Counted from the stretch's first letter, positions 1-13,169 are shown. The stretch: 64,000 bases of DNA from Plazaster borealis (GCA_021014325.1 JAJGQC010000702.1:149501-213500); one strand, 5' to 3'. Numbers and translations: made by a program. The notes: generated from the letters alone by a model not told the origin.

Positions 1-3000
1 CTCTAAATCAATCGAGTCCATCGTTATCCGCAATGCTGCTCACACACAAAGAAAAGATGCCTCATGTCTTGGGTTCAGGGCTTATATAGGGGTATCTCCC
101 CTTGGACTTATTTGAATAACAATACAACCTTTGAATGAATTGTGTGATCCGCATGCCATCACGTAGGAAGGAATGTAATCCCTCTAAAGACCTTGTGCAA
201 ATATTATGAAATAGACTGGTTGGGACAAACTTGGTTATAGAAGTTTGAATACTCGCAAGACGTGCACAGTCTACAGTATTTGTCTTACTTGGCATTGGGC
301 AAACTGTGATCAGTTCTTAGGTTTGCCAAATCACAATAAACAAACTCAGTTGAATGTGCATGAACCCCCTTCAAAATAATATACCCTTTCTCTTTCTTTC
401 TCAAGAATGTGACCAACAAATAAGATGAATTGCTCATGGCTTGGTTGATTGATGTGTTTAATGAAAAGTAGACCTTAAATGTTTATGAAACTTTGTGGAA
501 TTGTTTACTATTATTAGTGAAGGTAATTTCAAAAGCAAGCAGCACTTTCAGATTTTGTTCAACATTTTTGTTGAGAATTTTTTTTAAATACGATTATTGA
601 TTCATTGTCAAAATGATTTTGAAGACATAGTTGCAGGTGTAGTAATTATCTTGTTTAATGTAAAGCTGACAATTGGCAAGTATTTCCCAAAGAATATGTG
701 GTTCAGAACAAAACATTTTATCTTAAAGTAGAGAAAGATGTTTGAGTCTGATTCATGTGAAGCGATTGTCCTAATATGTTGATTTAAAACATGGTTATTG
801 TAACACAATACCATTGCCATGAAATATACACCACTTTTAGTTTGATGTTTCTGGAATCCTGTTTTGTTAGGACCTTCAGTACGTCTTCTGTAAAATATAG
901 AGTTCTAGAATGACATTTCTTTCAGAAGATGTTCAGGTGATATGAAATCAAGTACAACAAGTCTCACTCGTCTAATCTCTGTACACACCATGATGGTCAC
1001 TAAAACTAGGAAGAATTCTTATATTTTACAGACAAAAACAAAGATCAAGTTTGAAGTTCCAGCAATCTGCAGACTGACATTACACCATCAAGGTAAATCC
1101 ACTTTCTTCATCTTTTAACGTCACATCATATGTCACTATGAGCCCAGTCTTCAATTTGTTCCTGATAGGAAAAGATAACAATATCTCAATATTTTTCCTG
1201 GAGCTCTGATTTTTTCTGCAGATACAAAAGTCTTCTACACAGTTTAATTGAGGTCCAACTTACAACTAATTATTTTGACCCAAAGTACATTTTTTCAGCC
1301 TTTGAATACTCATCTCACTAAACATCTTTTATTTTTGGATGGCATTTTTTTAAACCAAAGTAAAGAATGCAAATGATATACACCATACACTGTCCAATGA
1401 AGTTCAATCAAGTTCAATGTTCACCAATAGAGTGTACAAGTACAAGTACAAGTATGAGTTTTCAAGAGAATCTTGACTTCCAGACACCTCACACAGCAGC
1501 TACAATGTGTATTGTGGCAATTGTGTTTAAAAATAACTGTTATTGTGCTGTTTTTCATGAATTTCATCCATTAGAGATAGTTTAAATAAATAAAAGCTTG
1601 ACTTACCAGTTGTAAATTGTAAACAGTTTTACCGATCTTTTCTGCTTCACTTTTGAAACTATAAAGCCCATGCAATAAAAGGCAATCATCCTCACCCTTG
1701 ATGTACACACATTGTAAGTTTTAAATGTAATCATTCCACGGAAATGGTTTGGGGGTGAAAAAGGTGATGTGACAAAATGAAAACCCCCCCCTCCCAAATT
1801 GCACCAGTGTTCTATTTCCCATCAGCTGATAGCTCGGACCTTTTCTTCACTGTGTACTTGTTATTGTGTTCATCACAAACTGCACTCATGGAGTTATTTA
1901 CGCAGCCGCGTTCATTGATAACAACCCAGACAAAACAAACAGACGTTCAACATCGCTAGCTCCATGACCTTTGGCACTCAAGTTCATTGTCAACACACAG
2001 TACAGTAGTACATTGTACATTCACTATGTACATGTACATGTATTAATCCAGCAACTGGGGACACTCTTCACAGTACATGTACAACCTTGCTACATAGGTG
2101 TTTCTGTGACTGTATTTGTTAAGGCAGAATCCTGCATTCCACCAGGAAATAAGACTGCTGTAAAACAAGGAACATCCTGACAGGATTGCAGACGTATCTT
2201 TTACATCTTTGTCAACAGTACACAGTGCTGAGGTGAGTAGAGATCACAAACTGATTCCACTTTGCTCAATACTCCAGCTTGAGATAGGCCTAAGATTGTG
2301 CATACAATATTATACTACTGAATTTGTGCAGTTTCATAAATTGTGATTGTGTAGCTTAGATGATAATGATTCATGTTTGGTTTACATGTAAAAGTGTTGT
2401 ACAATTGACATGCTTGTATGGTTTCTCAAATAATGTACTCAGATTAGAACCTTGGTGTATTATCTTCCGATTCAATGGAGGTATTGAGGCTGATTATTTA
2501 GTACAATGTTCTTGATATTTGATGGTAACATTTTCTGAGACTTGAATTCAACAGCTTCAATGTTATGAAATTAAAGTTAAAACAATAGATGGTATCAAAA
2601 CAAAGAATCAAACAATCACCAGTATTTGATAGACCACTAGACCACCGTATTAGCCTGGTGGCTAGAAGCAGTTCCAATCCTATGTTTTAGCAGCGGGTAC
2701 TGCAATGATTTAATAGGCAAATCACTTGGGTGGGATTAGAACCCACAACCTTTGCATTGCTAGAGCAGATGTCTTACAACTAGACCACCGAGCTAGCCCG
2801 GTGGTTAGAGGCAGTTCGAATCCTATGTTTTAGTAGCGGTTACTGCAACAATTTAATAGGCGTAGGCAAATCACTCGGGTGGGATTCGAACCCACGACCT
2901 TTGCATTGCTAGAGCAGATGTCTTACCAGTTGGGTTGGGAGCAACTTGGTCCTGTAAGTTCAAATACCTGCCAGACTTGCACAGTCTATTTTCCAATGAT

Positions 3001-3243
3001 ACGTACAATAGTGTTACATGTATACGTAGGCCTACCTTTTAAGTATGTTTTGTAATAATTGCACTCTTTTAAAAACAGTGTATTTCACCTTTTCAATGTG
3101 ACTCCTAATTATTGAATGTACCATTAGGAAACAAACATACCTCTGTATATGATGTGTATTTCACGATGTACAGTTTGTATAACTACATGTCTATAGGATT
3201 GAATCATGGATGTTCTCTTCATAAACTGCTGATCATCCTACAT
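1..3243. other. Gene-free AT-rich region with short repeats
   Basis: I see no convincing coding exon here. It holds a short AAGTAC repeat near 1436-1452, several ACATGTAC-type runs (2020-2080) and two tandem tRNA-like copies at 2.63-2.94 kb (listed separately). A possible untranslated leader exon for the downstream TRIM gene could end at 2232, where GAG is followed by GTGAGT, a strong donor. That assignment is only inference. Confidence 0.5.
2721..2933 (-). repeat. Two tandem tRNA-like (SINE head) copies
   Basis: Two copies of about 150 bp lie in tandem. On the minus strand each ends in a Pol III B-box-like word: GGTTCGAATCC in the copy at 2871-2933, degenerate GGTTCTAATCC in the copy at 2721-2790. 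The same head, with the words GCTCTAG and CAATGCAAAGG, resembles the tRNA-like segment at 11010-11074. No proper acceptor or anticodon stem is visible, so these are tRNA-derived repeat heads and not functional tRNA genes. Confidence 0.6.
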
Positions 3244-3460
3244 TTAAAAGGGCTCTGGTGACATGATCAACTTCCTCCATGATCAAACCAGGCCTGTGGC
3301 TGTACATAAAATTATAAACTTTCACCCAGTTACTACAGTACATGCGCCCTCTCCATAATAATGGTACAGAGGGAGGGCGTATGTAGTAACTGGCTGAGAT
3401 TTCATAATTCCATGTACAGCCACAGGCCTGCTTTGATCATGACGACACAGCCCCCTTAAA
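3244..3460. mobile_element. Foldback (MITE-like) palindromic element
   Basis: Nearly the whole 215 bp is a palindrome. The left arm contains AGGCCTGTGGCTGTACAT and CCCAGTTACTAC, and the right arm carries their reverse complements at about 3411-3431 and 3381-3394. The ends read TTTAAAAGGG and CCCCCTTAAA. There is no coding capacity. It is consistent with a non-autonomous DNA transposon of the foldback type, lying just upstream of the TRIM gene. Confidence 0.75.
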
Positions 3461-3846
3461 CTGGATCCTCCAAGTCCAAACACAAAAATTATTGCTTAGT
3501 TTTTAAAGATGAAGATATTTATTTCATCGATTTATTATTTATATTATGTCAAGTACACATACATGAGATGTACTTGCACCACATGTTGACTTATTTAAAA
3601 TGATGTTTATACGGTAAACAAAATACTTTTTTCCTATTTGTTACTGAAATGATCATCTCGTGATGACATATTTATTCAAATTTTGTAATATTTTATTACA
3701 GTGTAGGCTGGCATTTCATTCCCACATAATGTACAGTGCAGGTATCAATTTGATGGAAAAAAGGCAACATATGTTTTGTGTGAACTCCATGCTAATTCTT
3801 TTGTAATATAATATTTTTGCTCTTTGATTTTTATTTCCAGATCAAA

Positions 3847-6504
3847 ATGGCATCTTCTGAACCAGCGCAGGTTTCAGCTTTAGAGAAAATCAGAAAGGAT
3901 TATCTGAAGTGCAGTATTTGCAAAGAGGATTACACAGAACCCAAAGTACTGGACTGTCTTCATAGCTTTTGTGAACACTGTTTACTTGAATACCACACTA
4001 CCAGCTACAAAGATGCTAAGACGCTTATTTGTCCTTTGTGTCGAAAAGAGACACAACTTCCTGAGACGGGTGTTCAAGATCTCAAGACTAACTTCATTTT
4101 AACTAGTCTTGCACTTCAACTGGAGCAGGTCAGCTCATCTGAAAACAGCAAATTGATTTGTAAACTATGCGAAGAAGAAATTGAGGCAACATATTTCTGC
4201 TTTGACTGCCCCACGATCATTTGTGCAAACTGCTACAAAGTGCACCGGAAATTCCCTGTACTATCAAGCCACACAGTTGCTACTTTGAAAGACATTAGTG
4301 ATGGTAAGATTGCAATGAAAAGGACAAACCCAAAACGTCATCCAGAATGCCAAACTCATGAAGGTGAAGTGATGTGGTTCTATTGTACAACATGTGATGT
4401 GATGATTTGCCAAGCTTGTACTGTCATCGATCACTGTAAACCACAACATGAGTATATTGACTGCAACCAAGCCTCATCCACATATAAACAGTCATTGGCT
4501 GAACTCATTACTCCCCTTGAAGAAATACTAAAGAATCTTGAACAATCTCAAGCAACTGTCTCAACAATGAAAGACAACCTAGACATTGCAGTTGAGACAA
4601 CTATGGCACAAGTGAAAAATAGATCTTGTCAGATTAGGGCTAAGGTAGCAGCTCAAGAGAGTCGCATCATGGATGAAATAAAAACCATCCACAAAGATCG
4701 TAACAAGAAATTGGAGGAATATGAGCAAACAGTGAGTGTAAACTCACAGCAAATACAGCATTCACTGCAGACTGCCAAAGATGTAAGCAACAATTCATCA
4801 GCTCCTGACTTCCTTGCACTCTATCCTACTATCAGTAAGGACTTGAAATTACTCAGAGATCAAAATCAACCCAAGATGGATTCTACCCTTTCCCATCTGA
4901 GATTCACTCCAGGGGTTTGTGACATCTCCCTGGGTAATCTGACTATGAAGGAACCAAGGTGGGAGCTTTGTTTGGAGTATGATGGAGGATTCATTAGGGC
5001 TAGGGATATTGATGCCTCTCTACCTGGGGATGAGATGGCAGTGGCAGACTGTAGTAACAGAAGAGTGGTAATCTGTGACACTAAGGGACAGCAGAAGAAA
5101 ACTATCCAATTATCACAATGTAAGTTCCTTAAAAAGTCACTTATTTAGAGATGTAATGTTGTTGTAAATCTCAGTTCAAACAGTGTAAAAAGTACTCTTG
5201 ACTGGTTATCAGGGTGACGGTCAAAGAGTACATGAAAATAAGTAGCTATTCCTATTCAATGCTACACTAAAATATGATAAATTGTTATCAAACATTGTTT
5301 GAAGTTATCAACTCCAGTCAATCCTTAAAATGATGTTCACACATTAGACCATATTGTGATCAATACAAGGTTTACATGTAATCAAAGTGTATGTCATGAA
5401 ATTGATTGATTATTCCCATTCCACTGTACCTTGTAGACTACATGTAGGGCTGCATTCATCCACTGCATGATCACTGAATCCACTCTATCTGCTGTCATTA
5501 TGAATTTGGACTTTCCTCTAATCAACACTACCAACAAAAGAAGTTTATAATACTAAATGAATGAATATCAATAATTAATGTAATTTAGGTCAAATCTTAA
5601 AATGAGTTAAAAGAATGGATTCATTACCAGTTTCTATTGATTAGTAGTCACCTTGCTAGTATTAACAGATTGTTGTTATTGTTTTACTGTATGTCATAGG
5701 TACATGTACATGTAGGTGCTGTGTGAATTATTAGCAAAGTAAAAAGGGCTTTTACAACATGGGAACAAATGTAATTGAATAATAACATCTTTTGTGTTTT
5801 TTGCCAAAATCTAATTTAATAGGTTGTAAGTAATTTGCAAATGAATGATCATTGTATTGAGTCCTATCCATTTGTTCATTTGTTTTCCAGACCCTTGGGC
5901 TGTTGCTGCATTCCAGAATCAGTTATTGGTTGTAGATAGAATCAGCTCTACTGTCAAGATGTACAATAGGAATGGCAAACAGATATTTGAATTCTACACA
6001 GTGCCTCATAGTGAAGTGGGCAAGACAGCAGTAGACCTCTACAGTGTAGCAGTCATGAAGGATACAATCATTGTGGGGGATGTGAAGAGGTCTGTCATTA
6101 CTAAACACAGATCCAGTGATGGTTCACTCATAGACACTGTTTCAGTTAAGACACAACCTCACTACTTGGCCATTGACAGCAAGGAGAGAATTCTAGTCAG
6201 TGGTTGGGAGCACCAAGTGACCATTGTTGATGACAATGGTGCTACACTAATCACCATCAAACCACTCATTAATGGTCAGCAAGTTGGAAGCTGCAGAGGT
6301 GTATGCTGTGACAGCTCAGCTATCTACATTGCAGTAAGAAATGGCCTTAATTTTGGTCATATACATCTTTATGACCCTCAGGGTAGATTTCTAAGCTGTA
6401 TTGCTCAGGGTCTGTACGACCCAGGTGGAATCTCATTGACATCAGATGGTCAGAAGCTGGCAGTGGCAGACTGGAAATCAGTGAAGGTTTATAACAAGGT
6501 GTAA
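3847..6504 (+). CDS. TRIM protein (RING, B-box x2, coiled coil, NHL-like)
   Basis: Two coding exons, 3847-5119 and 5891-6504, join through GTAAGT and TTTTCCAG borders to give 628 residues. A 3' splice site at 3840 lies just before the chosen ATG (context AAAATGG), so the leader is probably spliced. Visible domains: a C3HC4 RING (C22, C25, C37, H39, C42, C45, C62, C65); B-box 1 (C105, C108, C118, C121, C126, C129, H133, H142); B-box 2 (C168, H171, C180, C183, C188, C191, H196, H201). A charged coiled-coil stretch follows at about 215-330. From about 395 the C-terminus has beta-propeller-type repeats (words such as MAVADCSNRRVVICD and KLAVADWKSVKVYN) typical of TRIM-NHL proteins. Known for the family: RING-dependent E3 ubiquitin ligases, often cytoplasmic, with the NHL part binding RNA or protein. 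The exact orthologue (TRIM2/3, TRIM45 or TRIM56-like) cannot be decided; such genes are strongly expanded in echinoderms. All zinc ligands are intact and I see no frame break. Confidence 0.92.
5120..5890 (+). other. Intron of the TRIM gene
   Basis: This 771-bp intron starts GTAAGT and ends TGTTTTCCAG. It splits a tyrosine codon (T|AC) just before the NHL-like repeats. It is AT-rich, with no repeat that I recognise apart from ACATGTAC runs near 5700. Confidence 0.85.
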
Positions 6505-6745
6505 TGCTATTTAATAATAATGATGATACTGGTCAAATACTGTCTCATGGATTGAACTGACCACCAAAATAAGTCAATCAAATTAAATCACAAAATTTTG
6601 CCAACTGATATAAATGTTTTCACTCAAACAGTTAAAATAAGCAATCAGTTTAAATTGTCCATTAATTAAGACATTGAGTTAATCAATTCTGTTTGTAATA
6701 CCTGGTTGCAAATATACTGTACATGTGACATATTTTGCATTTTGC

Positions 6746-6751
6746 AATAAA
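6746..6751 (+). terminator. Candidate polyadenylation signal of the TRIM gene
   Basis: AATAAA lies 242 bases after the TRIM stop codon, in an AT-rich 3' stretch. It is the first canonical hexamer in a sensible position, but I cannot confirm use. Confidence 0.5.
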
Positions 6752-6989
6752 ATAATGTCTTGACACAGAGAAATGCTTTTGAGTACAGGCTTGTCTATTT
6801 TAAGTGATTTTGTAAAAACATTCCAGTGGGCAGGAAATAGTGTATGCAGTAAATGGTAGCATGCAAAGTTAGGGGTTGTTCACTTGTATTACAACCTTTT
6901 CCATTTGATAAGAAATGCAACCTTTGAAGTTTAACATTGCATGCAAGTTGAGGTTGCTTTTGAAATCATTACTCATAAATAGCTGACTA

Positions 6990-8500
6990 TTGTATATTTG
7001 CCATGTTTGCTTTGTTATTAAGACTAGCGGGGAGGGGGGGGGTTCGATTCGTGCGTAAAAAACTGTGCATTGTATCGTTTATAAAGGCCATGAAAATTAT
7101 ATATGATGTTGCGAATGTAATACTAAGTGATAAACAGTATGAAAGTAAAACCAATGGAACAAAATAACAAGGAAAATCCGAGAGTAAGACTCGACCAAAA
7201 ACCCCATTATATGTTTTCACTGTTTTCAAACATCACAATTTATCACTAGTGATAAAGACTAATGGTTTTACTCATTTCCTAAAAACTATAGCATTTCAAG
7301 CAAAACAATTTCAAAGAAAGTTTTCCACCATGACCATCTTTAAACCATGCAAGTTATGTGCAAATCTGTGTGCATTTATATTTTCAACCTTACCAATGTT
7401 GTACACACCCTTTAAATGTTAATTTGAACAAATTATTTGTATTATACAAAAATTGAAAAGTGATACAACAACTTTCTATAGGTATTATTATATTGAAGAA
7501 TTTTGTATAAATATAATTTTAACTGAAGATTTGATTTCATCAAAAAATATAGTCGTCAAAGATGTTCACGCGATATATGTTTTTAACTGAAGATTTGATC
7601 CTAAGAATTGTTTATTATTGTTGGTAACAGGAAAAAGTAAACTGTTTATTTGTTTATTATGTTTCACTAATTAAGACGAATTAAGTACAAACTATTTAAT
7701 CACAGAAATATATCAAGGCTAAAATAATGCTTGACATCAGGTGGGCATGCAAAGAAGTCAGTTAGATGTAAAAATCATTGGTAAATGCAAATGTATAACT
7801 ATGTTTTATATCTAGGAGAGGAGGGGGGGGGGGTGTCACAGACATGTGGTTGGGTGTATAAGGGAACCTCTATACATTTTGTAATATTGTCTGTGCTTAG
7901 CTTTCATAACATTGGAAAAAAAGTTGTACCTCTGTGGTCCTGATTTTTAGCTGCGGAAAAAAAAAGGATAAGGGAAAATGAAAGGGAAGGTATACATTTC
8001 GTTGTTGGAACTGTTTGATTGTTATACAATAAAACTAACCTGTGAAAATTTCCTTTAAAAAGGTTGTAAGCTATGTAGGAAAATGTCATGTAACATCCAG
8101 AAGAATATGAATTGTTTATTTTATTACTTGTTATCATCACATTTAAAATCTGACAGAGGTCATCCAAATCTGGTTCTTATCGTGATAACTAGTGATAATT
8201 TTTTTTGGCAGCCATCTTGTAATTTTTCTTGCTCAAATGCTTTTGGAAGATATGCAGTGATCATATCCATGCAATATTACATGTATGTGATATTGATATC
8301 ATTTCTAGTAATATCTGCTGTGCATAATGATTTCATTTCTAGTAATATCTGGTGTGCATACATATAAAGGCACCTGGCAGTGGTATTTTGTCAAAATAAA
8401 GCTTTTGTCGTTAATGTATACATTTTTATGAGTGGAATGTGAATAAACAATTAACTAAGGTTAAAAAATTGTGTTTTTATTTTAATTACAAATTTAAAAA
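6990..8500. other. Gene-free repeat-bearing region
   Basis: No supported gene. A dispersed repeat with the words GGAATGTAATACTAAGTGAT-like and ATGAAAGTAAAA lies at about 7085-7200 and recurs at about 20030-20160. Poly-G runs occur at 7031 and 7821. A 46-bp direct repeat containing ATTTCTAGTAATATCTG is present twice at 8300-8360. Confidence 0.5.
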
Positions 8501-8509
8501 TAGGCCCCC

Positions 8510-9190
8510 GTTTACATGGCGCTGTTCGTGACGTCAATCGAGGCGCGGGATATTTGAAGAGAAAATGTGTAGTCTGGCCCTGTACATTACGTCTGGGTAC
8601 CTGATCAGTATGATGCGTTTTCGTATTCGGACGTCACCCAATGCAATCCTAGGACAGTGTACATTCGACGTTTATACTAGGTTTTTCACCGGTCCCGAGC
8701 TGTCCCATGCGCGTTTCTATGTCTTAAAAAACGGAAGATATGAGCACGGTCATAACGAAAACACAGATAATGCGAGGTAGTTTAGCGGCCCGATGATGAC
8801 AAATCGATCGCCATCGCGGCGCCGCGCATACAGCTCAAGTCGATCCGAACACCAGAAACATGTTCGCTGCAGCGCTGAAACGATGGACGGGACGATAACT
8901 TTGCCCTCGTAAGCCTGACTTTCGATGCCCATAACTGCCTATATTTGGGATGTGCAGGAAACAGATGCTAACTGACCCCATCTTTAGTCATTTTGCTGCA
9001 TCCAGCAGCAATGCACCTGGTCGGCATTGCCGGAAAAATGCACGAAATATCCTTTTTTGGGGATAACAAAACGAAACGTACAAGCTCACTACTTGCACGT
9101 AAATGCAGGCAAGTTCGAGGGGGGTCGATGTTCGATCGCAGCGAAGTCTGCCTCGATTGACATCACAAAAAGGGATGGGCGGAGTCACTC
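8510..9190. other. GC- and CpG-richer block, no gene assigned
   Basis: The block is clearly richer in CpG than its flanks (for example GGCGCCGCGC at about 8818). TGACGTCAATCGAGGC near 8530 is partly mirrored in opposite orientation by GCCTCGATTGACATCAC near 9150, so it may be an inverted-repeat element. I see no start codon and donor pair that looks like a real exon. It could instead be a promoter-like block or an older transposon. Confidence 0.4.
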
Positions 9191-9260
9191 TCAAACAACT
9201 TTATCAATTTTTTTAACATATAAATCGTGACAAACAATTACTCAAAAAATTGTTTTATTG

Positions 9261-9634
9261 TTAAAGGCATCGTACACGTTTGGTAATTGTCAAAGACCAG
9301 TGTTCTCACTGTGTATCCCAACAAATGCATAATATAACAAGCCTGTGAAAATTTGGGCTCAATTGGTCATCGAAGTTGCAAGAAAATGATGAAAGAATAA
9401 ACACCCTTGTTGTACAAATTTGTGTGCTTTCAGATAGGAATAAAAGGCTTCTAGCTAGAAGTCCTTTATTATTTTAGTGAGAAATTACCTCTTTCTCAAA
9501 AACTACGTTACTTCAGAGGGAGTCGTTTCTCACAATGTTTTATACGATCAACAGCTCTCTGTTACTTGTTACCAAGTCAGTTTTCATGCTAATATATATT
9601 TTGAGTATTTACCAAACGTGTACGATGCCTTTAA
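9261..9634. mobile_element. TTAA-flanked MITE with perfect 26-bp TIRs
   Basis: Starts TTAAAGGCATCGTACACG and ends with the exact reverse complement, ending CGTGTACGATGCCTTTAA. The terminal inverted repeats match over 26 bp. The 374-bp body has no coding capacity but contains internal complementary patches. The ends resemble an abundant echinoderm family that I know from memory (TTAAAGGCA...). The TTAA ends suggest mobilisation by a piggyBac- or Kolobok-type transposase; that is inference. Confidence 0.8.
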
Positions 9635-10154
9635 TATACATATACTCTGCTGTAAAAAAAAATTTAAAAACTATTTCCAGGTGCCTTTAAGCTATTGAAA
9701 ATAGAGGCGAAGAGGCCGTTTGATTTTATGCATATTAGCAATTTTTCCCCAACTTCCTTTTTCTACCTTTTTGATATGTTGTTTGGGAGGGTTTCAAGAG
9801 ACTCAACAGAAATCATTTCTGTTGCAATTTTGTCCGTGTCAAACCATTTTTTTGCACAGACTGACTAGACTAACATTAGTTGTAGTTTTTGGAGTAAGTT
9901 TGATCTGTATATAATCAAGATTGACATTACAGTGGATTATTGCTCATTTAGACTTGTTTTGATTAATGCTACCCTGTCTCTAAAGCAACATATATTCCCA
10001 ACTTTAGACGATGTCAATAAATCAGGAGATGATTCATACTCTATTATTATTTCTGTTAAGTGAAGATTTATTTCACTATGTCTCTCCCTCATTCACTTTG
10101 CTTGTCTTGTAAAAACTGCTCTGAGCTTAGAGGTATTTTCCAATGAACAAATGT

Positions 10155-10309
10155 ATAGACCCCTTGCATATGACATCACAAGCTCAAACAGTGCCCTCAC
10201 TGAGGTCAAAGGAAGACTTATCACTGGCTGAGAGTTGTGCGTGGCGCGTACACTCTTGCACGTTTCCATTGGTTGACCTCAGCGATGGCGGCCTATGCAA
10301 GGGGTCTAT
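10155..10309. mobile_element. Short MITE with 15-bp TIRs
   Basis: The terminal words ATAGACCCCTTGCAT and ATGCAAGGGGTCTAT are perfect reverse complements enclosing 155 bp. The interior also shows partial mirror symmetry: GAGGTCAA at 10202 against TTGACCTC at 10273. No coding capacity. Confidence 0.7.
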
Positions 10310-10880
10310 GGGAATTATTGAAGTTACTTGATGGATCAGAAAGAAGTTCAAATCTCTTCTGAAGTGAAAACAAATCCAATCATACATTTGAAAATGAAAG
10401 TGACTAGAGTTTTAATAAACACCTGTCACATGGTTATTTTTCTTGTCTTTATATAACAAGTAAAAATACCATTGGAAATAGTGACTTACAACAGATTTGA
10501 CATGGAGACACATAACCAAACAACACAAAGGAAAACTTAGAAAAACAATCTTGTTTAAAATATTGAGTAACAACAAGTTACATGCAAGTTACGTCCATTA
10601 TATTAGTATGGGTAAATGTAATGTTATGAAGTGGAGGTGTTTTAATTCCTACAAAATTAGGGTTTGAAGCTTCACCCTCAAGATGAAGATAGAACCGAGA
10701 GCTTCTACCCACTACAGACAGACAACACAGTCAGCTGTAATAAGCATTGGATATGTGCATCATTCTAAAGGATAACAAACAACCTCATTCCCAGTGGTGT
10801 AGGATCTTACCTTGCTCAACCCCTGAAAGTATGACTTTGAAATATTTTAATATGTTGGACATTTTAATTTGTTCTGTGTA

Positions 10881-11175
10881 TAAATTTTGGTTTTACCCAT
10901 ACACGATGTGTTAGCACTGTATACTCAGTACTTTCGAGTCCTGTGAAAAATATCACAGGCTTATTACTCGGGTGGGATGCTAGAGACTGCCTCTAGCTAC
11001 CGGGCAATCTCGGTAGTCTAGTTGGTAAGACACTGCTCTAGAATTGCAAGGGTCGTGGGTTCGAATCCCACCCGAGTAATAAGCCTGTGATATTTTTTCA
11101 CAGGACTCGGGAAAGTACTGAGTATACAGTGCTACATGTAACACACATCGGTGTATGGGTAAAAACCAAAATTTA
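10881..11175 (+). mobile_element. Long-TIR element with a tRNA-like core
   Basis: Arms of about 95 bp face each other. Both contain AAATTTTGG, the ACTCAGTACTTTC block and ATCACAGGCTTATTACTCGG in inverted orientation. Between them, at 11010-11074, is a tRNA-like head with A-box TAGTCTAGTTGG and B-box GGTTCGAATCC. The left arm includes part of the complement of the head (GGGTGGGAT), so the RNA or single strand could fold into one long hairpin. This is a hybrid of SINE head and foldback element. Confidence 0.75.
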
Positions 11176-11810
11176 TATACTTTATCCCCGATGCAAATTT
11201 AACATCTATTACAATTTGTTCTGTGGTTGATCCTTTTTGTGTTAGAAACGTTCGTAGAGCTGGCGATCAAAATAGGTATCAAGTCGAAGAGCAACTGGTC
11301 CCCTCTCATTGTTCTTTGATCTTGTGGCATGTCTAACTGTATGTAGTTCAGGGTGACCATGTAAAAACGTGATTCTTTTGAAGTGGTTGTGTCAAAATGC
11401 TTGTATTTAGACACGTGCATGCTAAGCGTCCTACATGCTACACAAGCTTTCAAAAGTTTTGTAACAATTGAGCGCGCAGAGCAGTCATTTTTGTAAGCCA
11501 ATCAGCATTGTTTTTTCAGCTCATGCCTTCCAGGGGTTTAGTGACAAGAAGTATTGATACAGCGCGCTGCCCATGATAGCGAGGCTGGAATAATGAATAA
11601 TCTTATTTTAGTTTTACCCTCTCATTGATGTGTAATGAGCCCTGTATACTCACTGCTTTCAGAGTCCTGTGGGGAGAAAAATGCACCTCAAACAGAAGAT
11701 GGTTCTCATGAATGAGATTCTGAACATGGTGTAAGGATCATCATTGGTTTGAATTCTACTGGATTTCACTTTCACATCATCTTCCTCTTTCTCATCTTTG
11801 TTGTTTACAG

Positions 11811-11918
11811 AAGGAGAACTCAAGTCTAGTTCAGTGTCTTGAGGATGAGGAGTGTGTGAGTCTAAAGCTGAAGCAGATGATGTCACTGTTGGAGCATGAA
11901 CTAGACCAAAGAAATCAG
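11811..11918 (+). CDS. Possible orphan coding exon (36 codons)
   Basis: An open stretch of exactly 36 codons lies between a good acceptor (TTTGTTGTTTACAG) and a good donor (CAG followed by GTATGA), in phase 0 at both ends. The peptide is charged and helical-looking, including LKLKQMMSLLEHELDQRNQ, as in a coiled coil. Its phase does not fit the next midasin exon at 14125, which needs one base from its partner, so it is probably not midasin unless an exon is missing. I do not recognise the family. Confidence 0.35.
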
Positions 11919-13169
11919 GTATGAGATGAGAGGAACCATGTAGTGTGTCTTAGAGTCAAGAGATAGGAGTTTAGACAAATCCACTGTCAAGTAACATTCT
12001 GCTGCTGAGAGTATTGCTTACAAATATTCTTTAAGCATATAAATAATGGGACAAAGTCCAAGTTTGGTGTGCTCATTATAACATAAAGTATGCGCAAGTA
12101 CACTTTGATTAACACTCTAGAAGTTTTGTGCATTCTCAGTAAATTTGAATTGTTGAGACAATAATCTTTTGCTTTGGTTACAATGAACAAGGGTTTTAGA
12201 ACATAAAGTCTGGGGGTCCTCTAGTCCCTCAAGCGTTGTTGATTCATGCAATATTTAAGGTTTTATGAAACATAATATAAAATAAAGGATTGGTTTGAAA
12301 AAATACACAATGACAATCTATCCATCCTTTCAGGCAAACAGGTTGTGTTGTTTTATCATTTCTGCATTTTCATTGGAAAAAGGTTTGTTAAATATCAGCA
12401 ACAATTAGGCCTATCCATCTGTTGGAGTGTTGGAGCAATGTTGATTCAGAAATACATGGTGTGTAAAGAATTGACAGACTGTACAAGTCTGGCATGTATT
12501 TGAACAGTTTGAGGATCCTTTGGTTCTCTCATGTGTGAAGGAAACAAAATCACACTTTGGAACAAGTCCCACTGTTTGAATATTGGCAACCTTATGGAGA
12601 CCAACAACAAAAGGTCTCCACAGGAGAATTCTAATCAGAGGGATGTTCCACCAGGAATTTTGTGTACAAAGTTGACCTTTGGAGGAAGTTAAGTACAGGG
12701 ACAAAGGAAAGAACAAAACAAATCTTCACAATGTTGGAATATGCATGAGACTTACACAGTCTGTAATAATTCCCATATTGTTCTTATTGTTTAGTTGCTA
12801 AGAGTGTTGCTATGACAATCATGCTGCACTCAGCTGATCATTGGACGGTGGAGAAGCAGTAAACAGCTTCCAGATGTAAAACATGGAGTGAGACTGAGAT
12901 TTGTGCATCCTAAGGAAACTAAGATACATGTATTCTAGAGACGGAGTCATTTGAAGCTAGGGGACCATGTCACCTGAGGTAATTTACATGCATCCACTTC
13001 CAGGCAGTACATTCACATTTCTGTCTGACATTTTGTTTTTAAAGACTATGAGACAAAATTATCTGCTGTGATACTGAAGGGTTTCTTTTACACACTATAT
13101 TTTGGTTGCCTCCAAGTTACCTTTAAATGTTGCTCTGTGCGACGAGGGTTTTAAGCTGATCTTTAATGC

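Noticed and set aside
11662..11731. Possible small exon (GRKMHLKQKMVLMNEILNM)
   Set aside because: Its left border repeats the TIR sequence of the element at 10881-11175 (TGTATACTCA, AGTCCTGTG), so the acceptor-like AG is repeat-derived.
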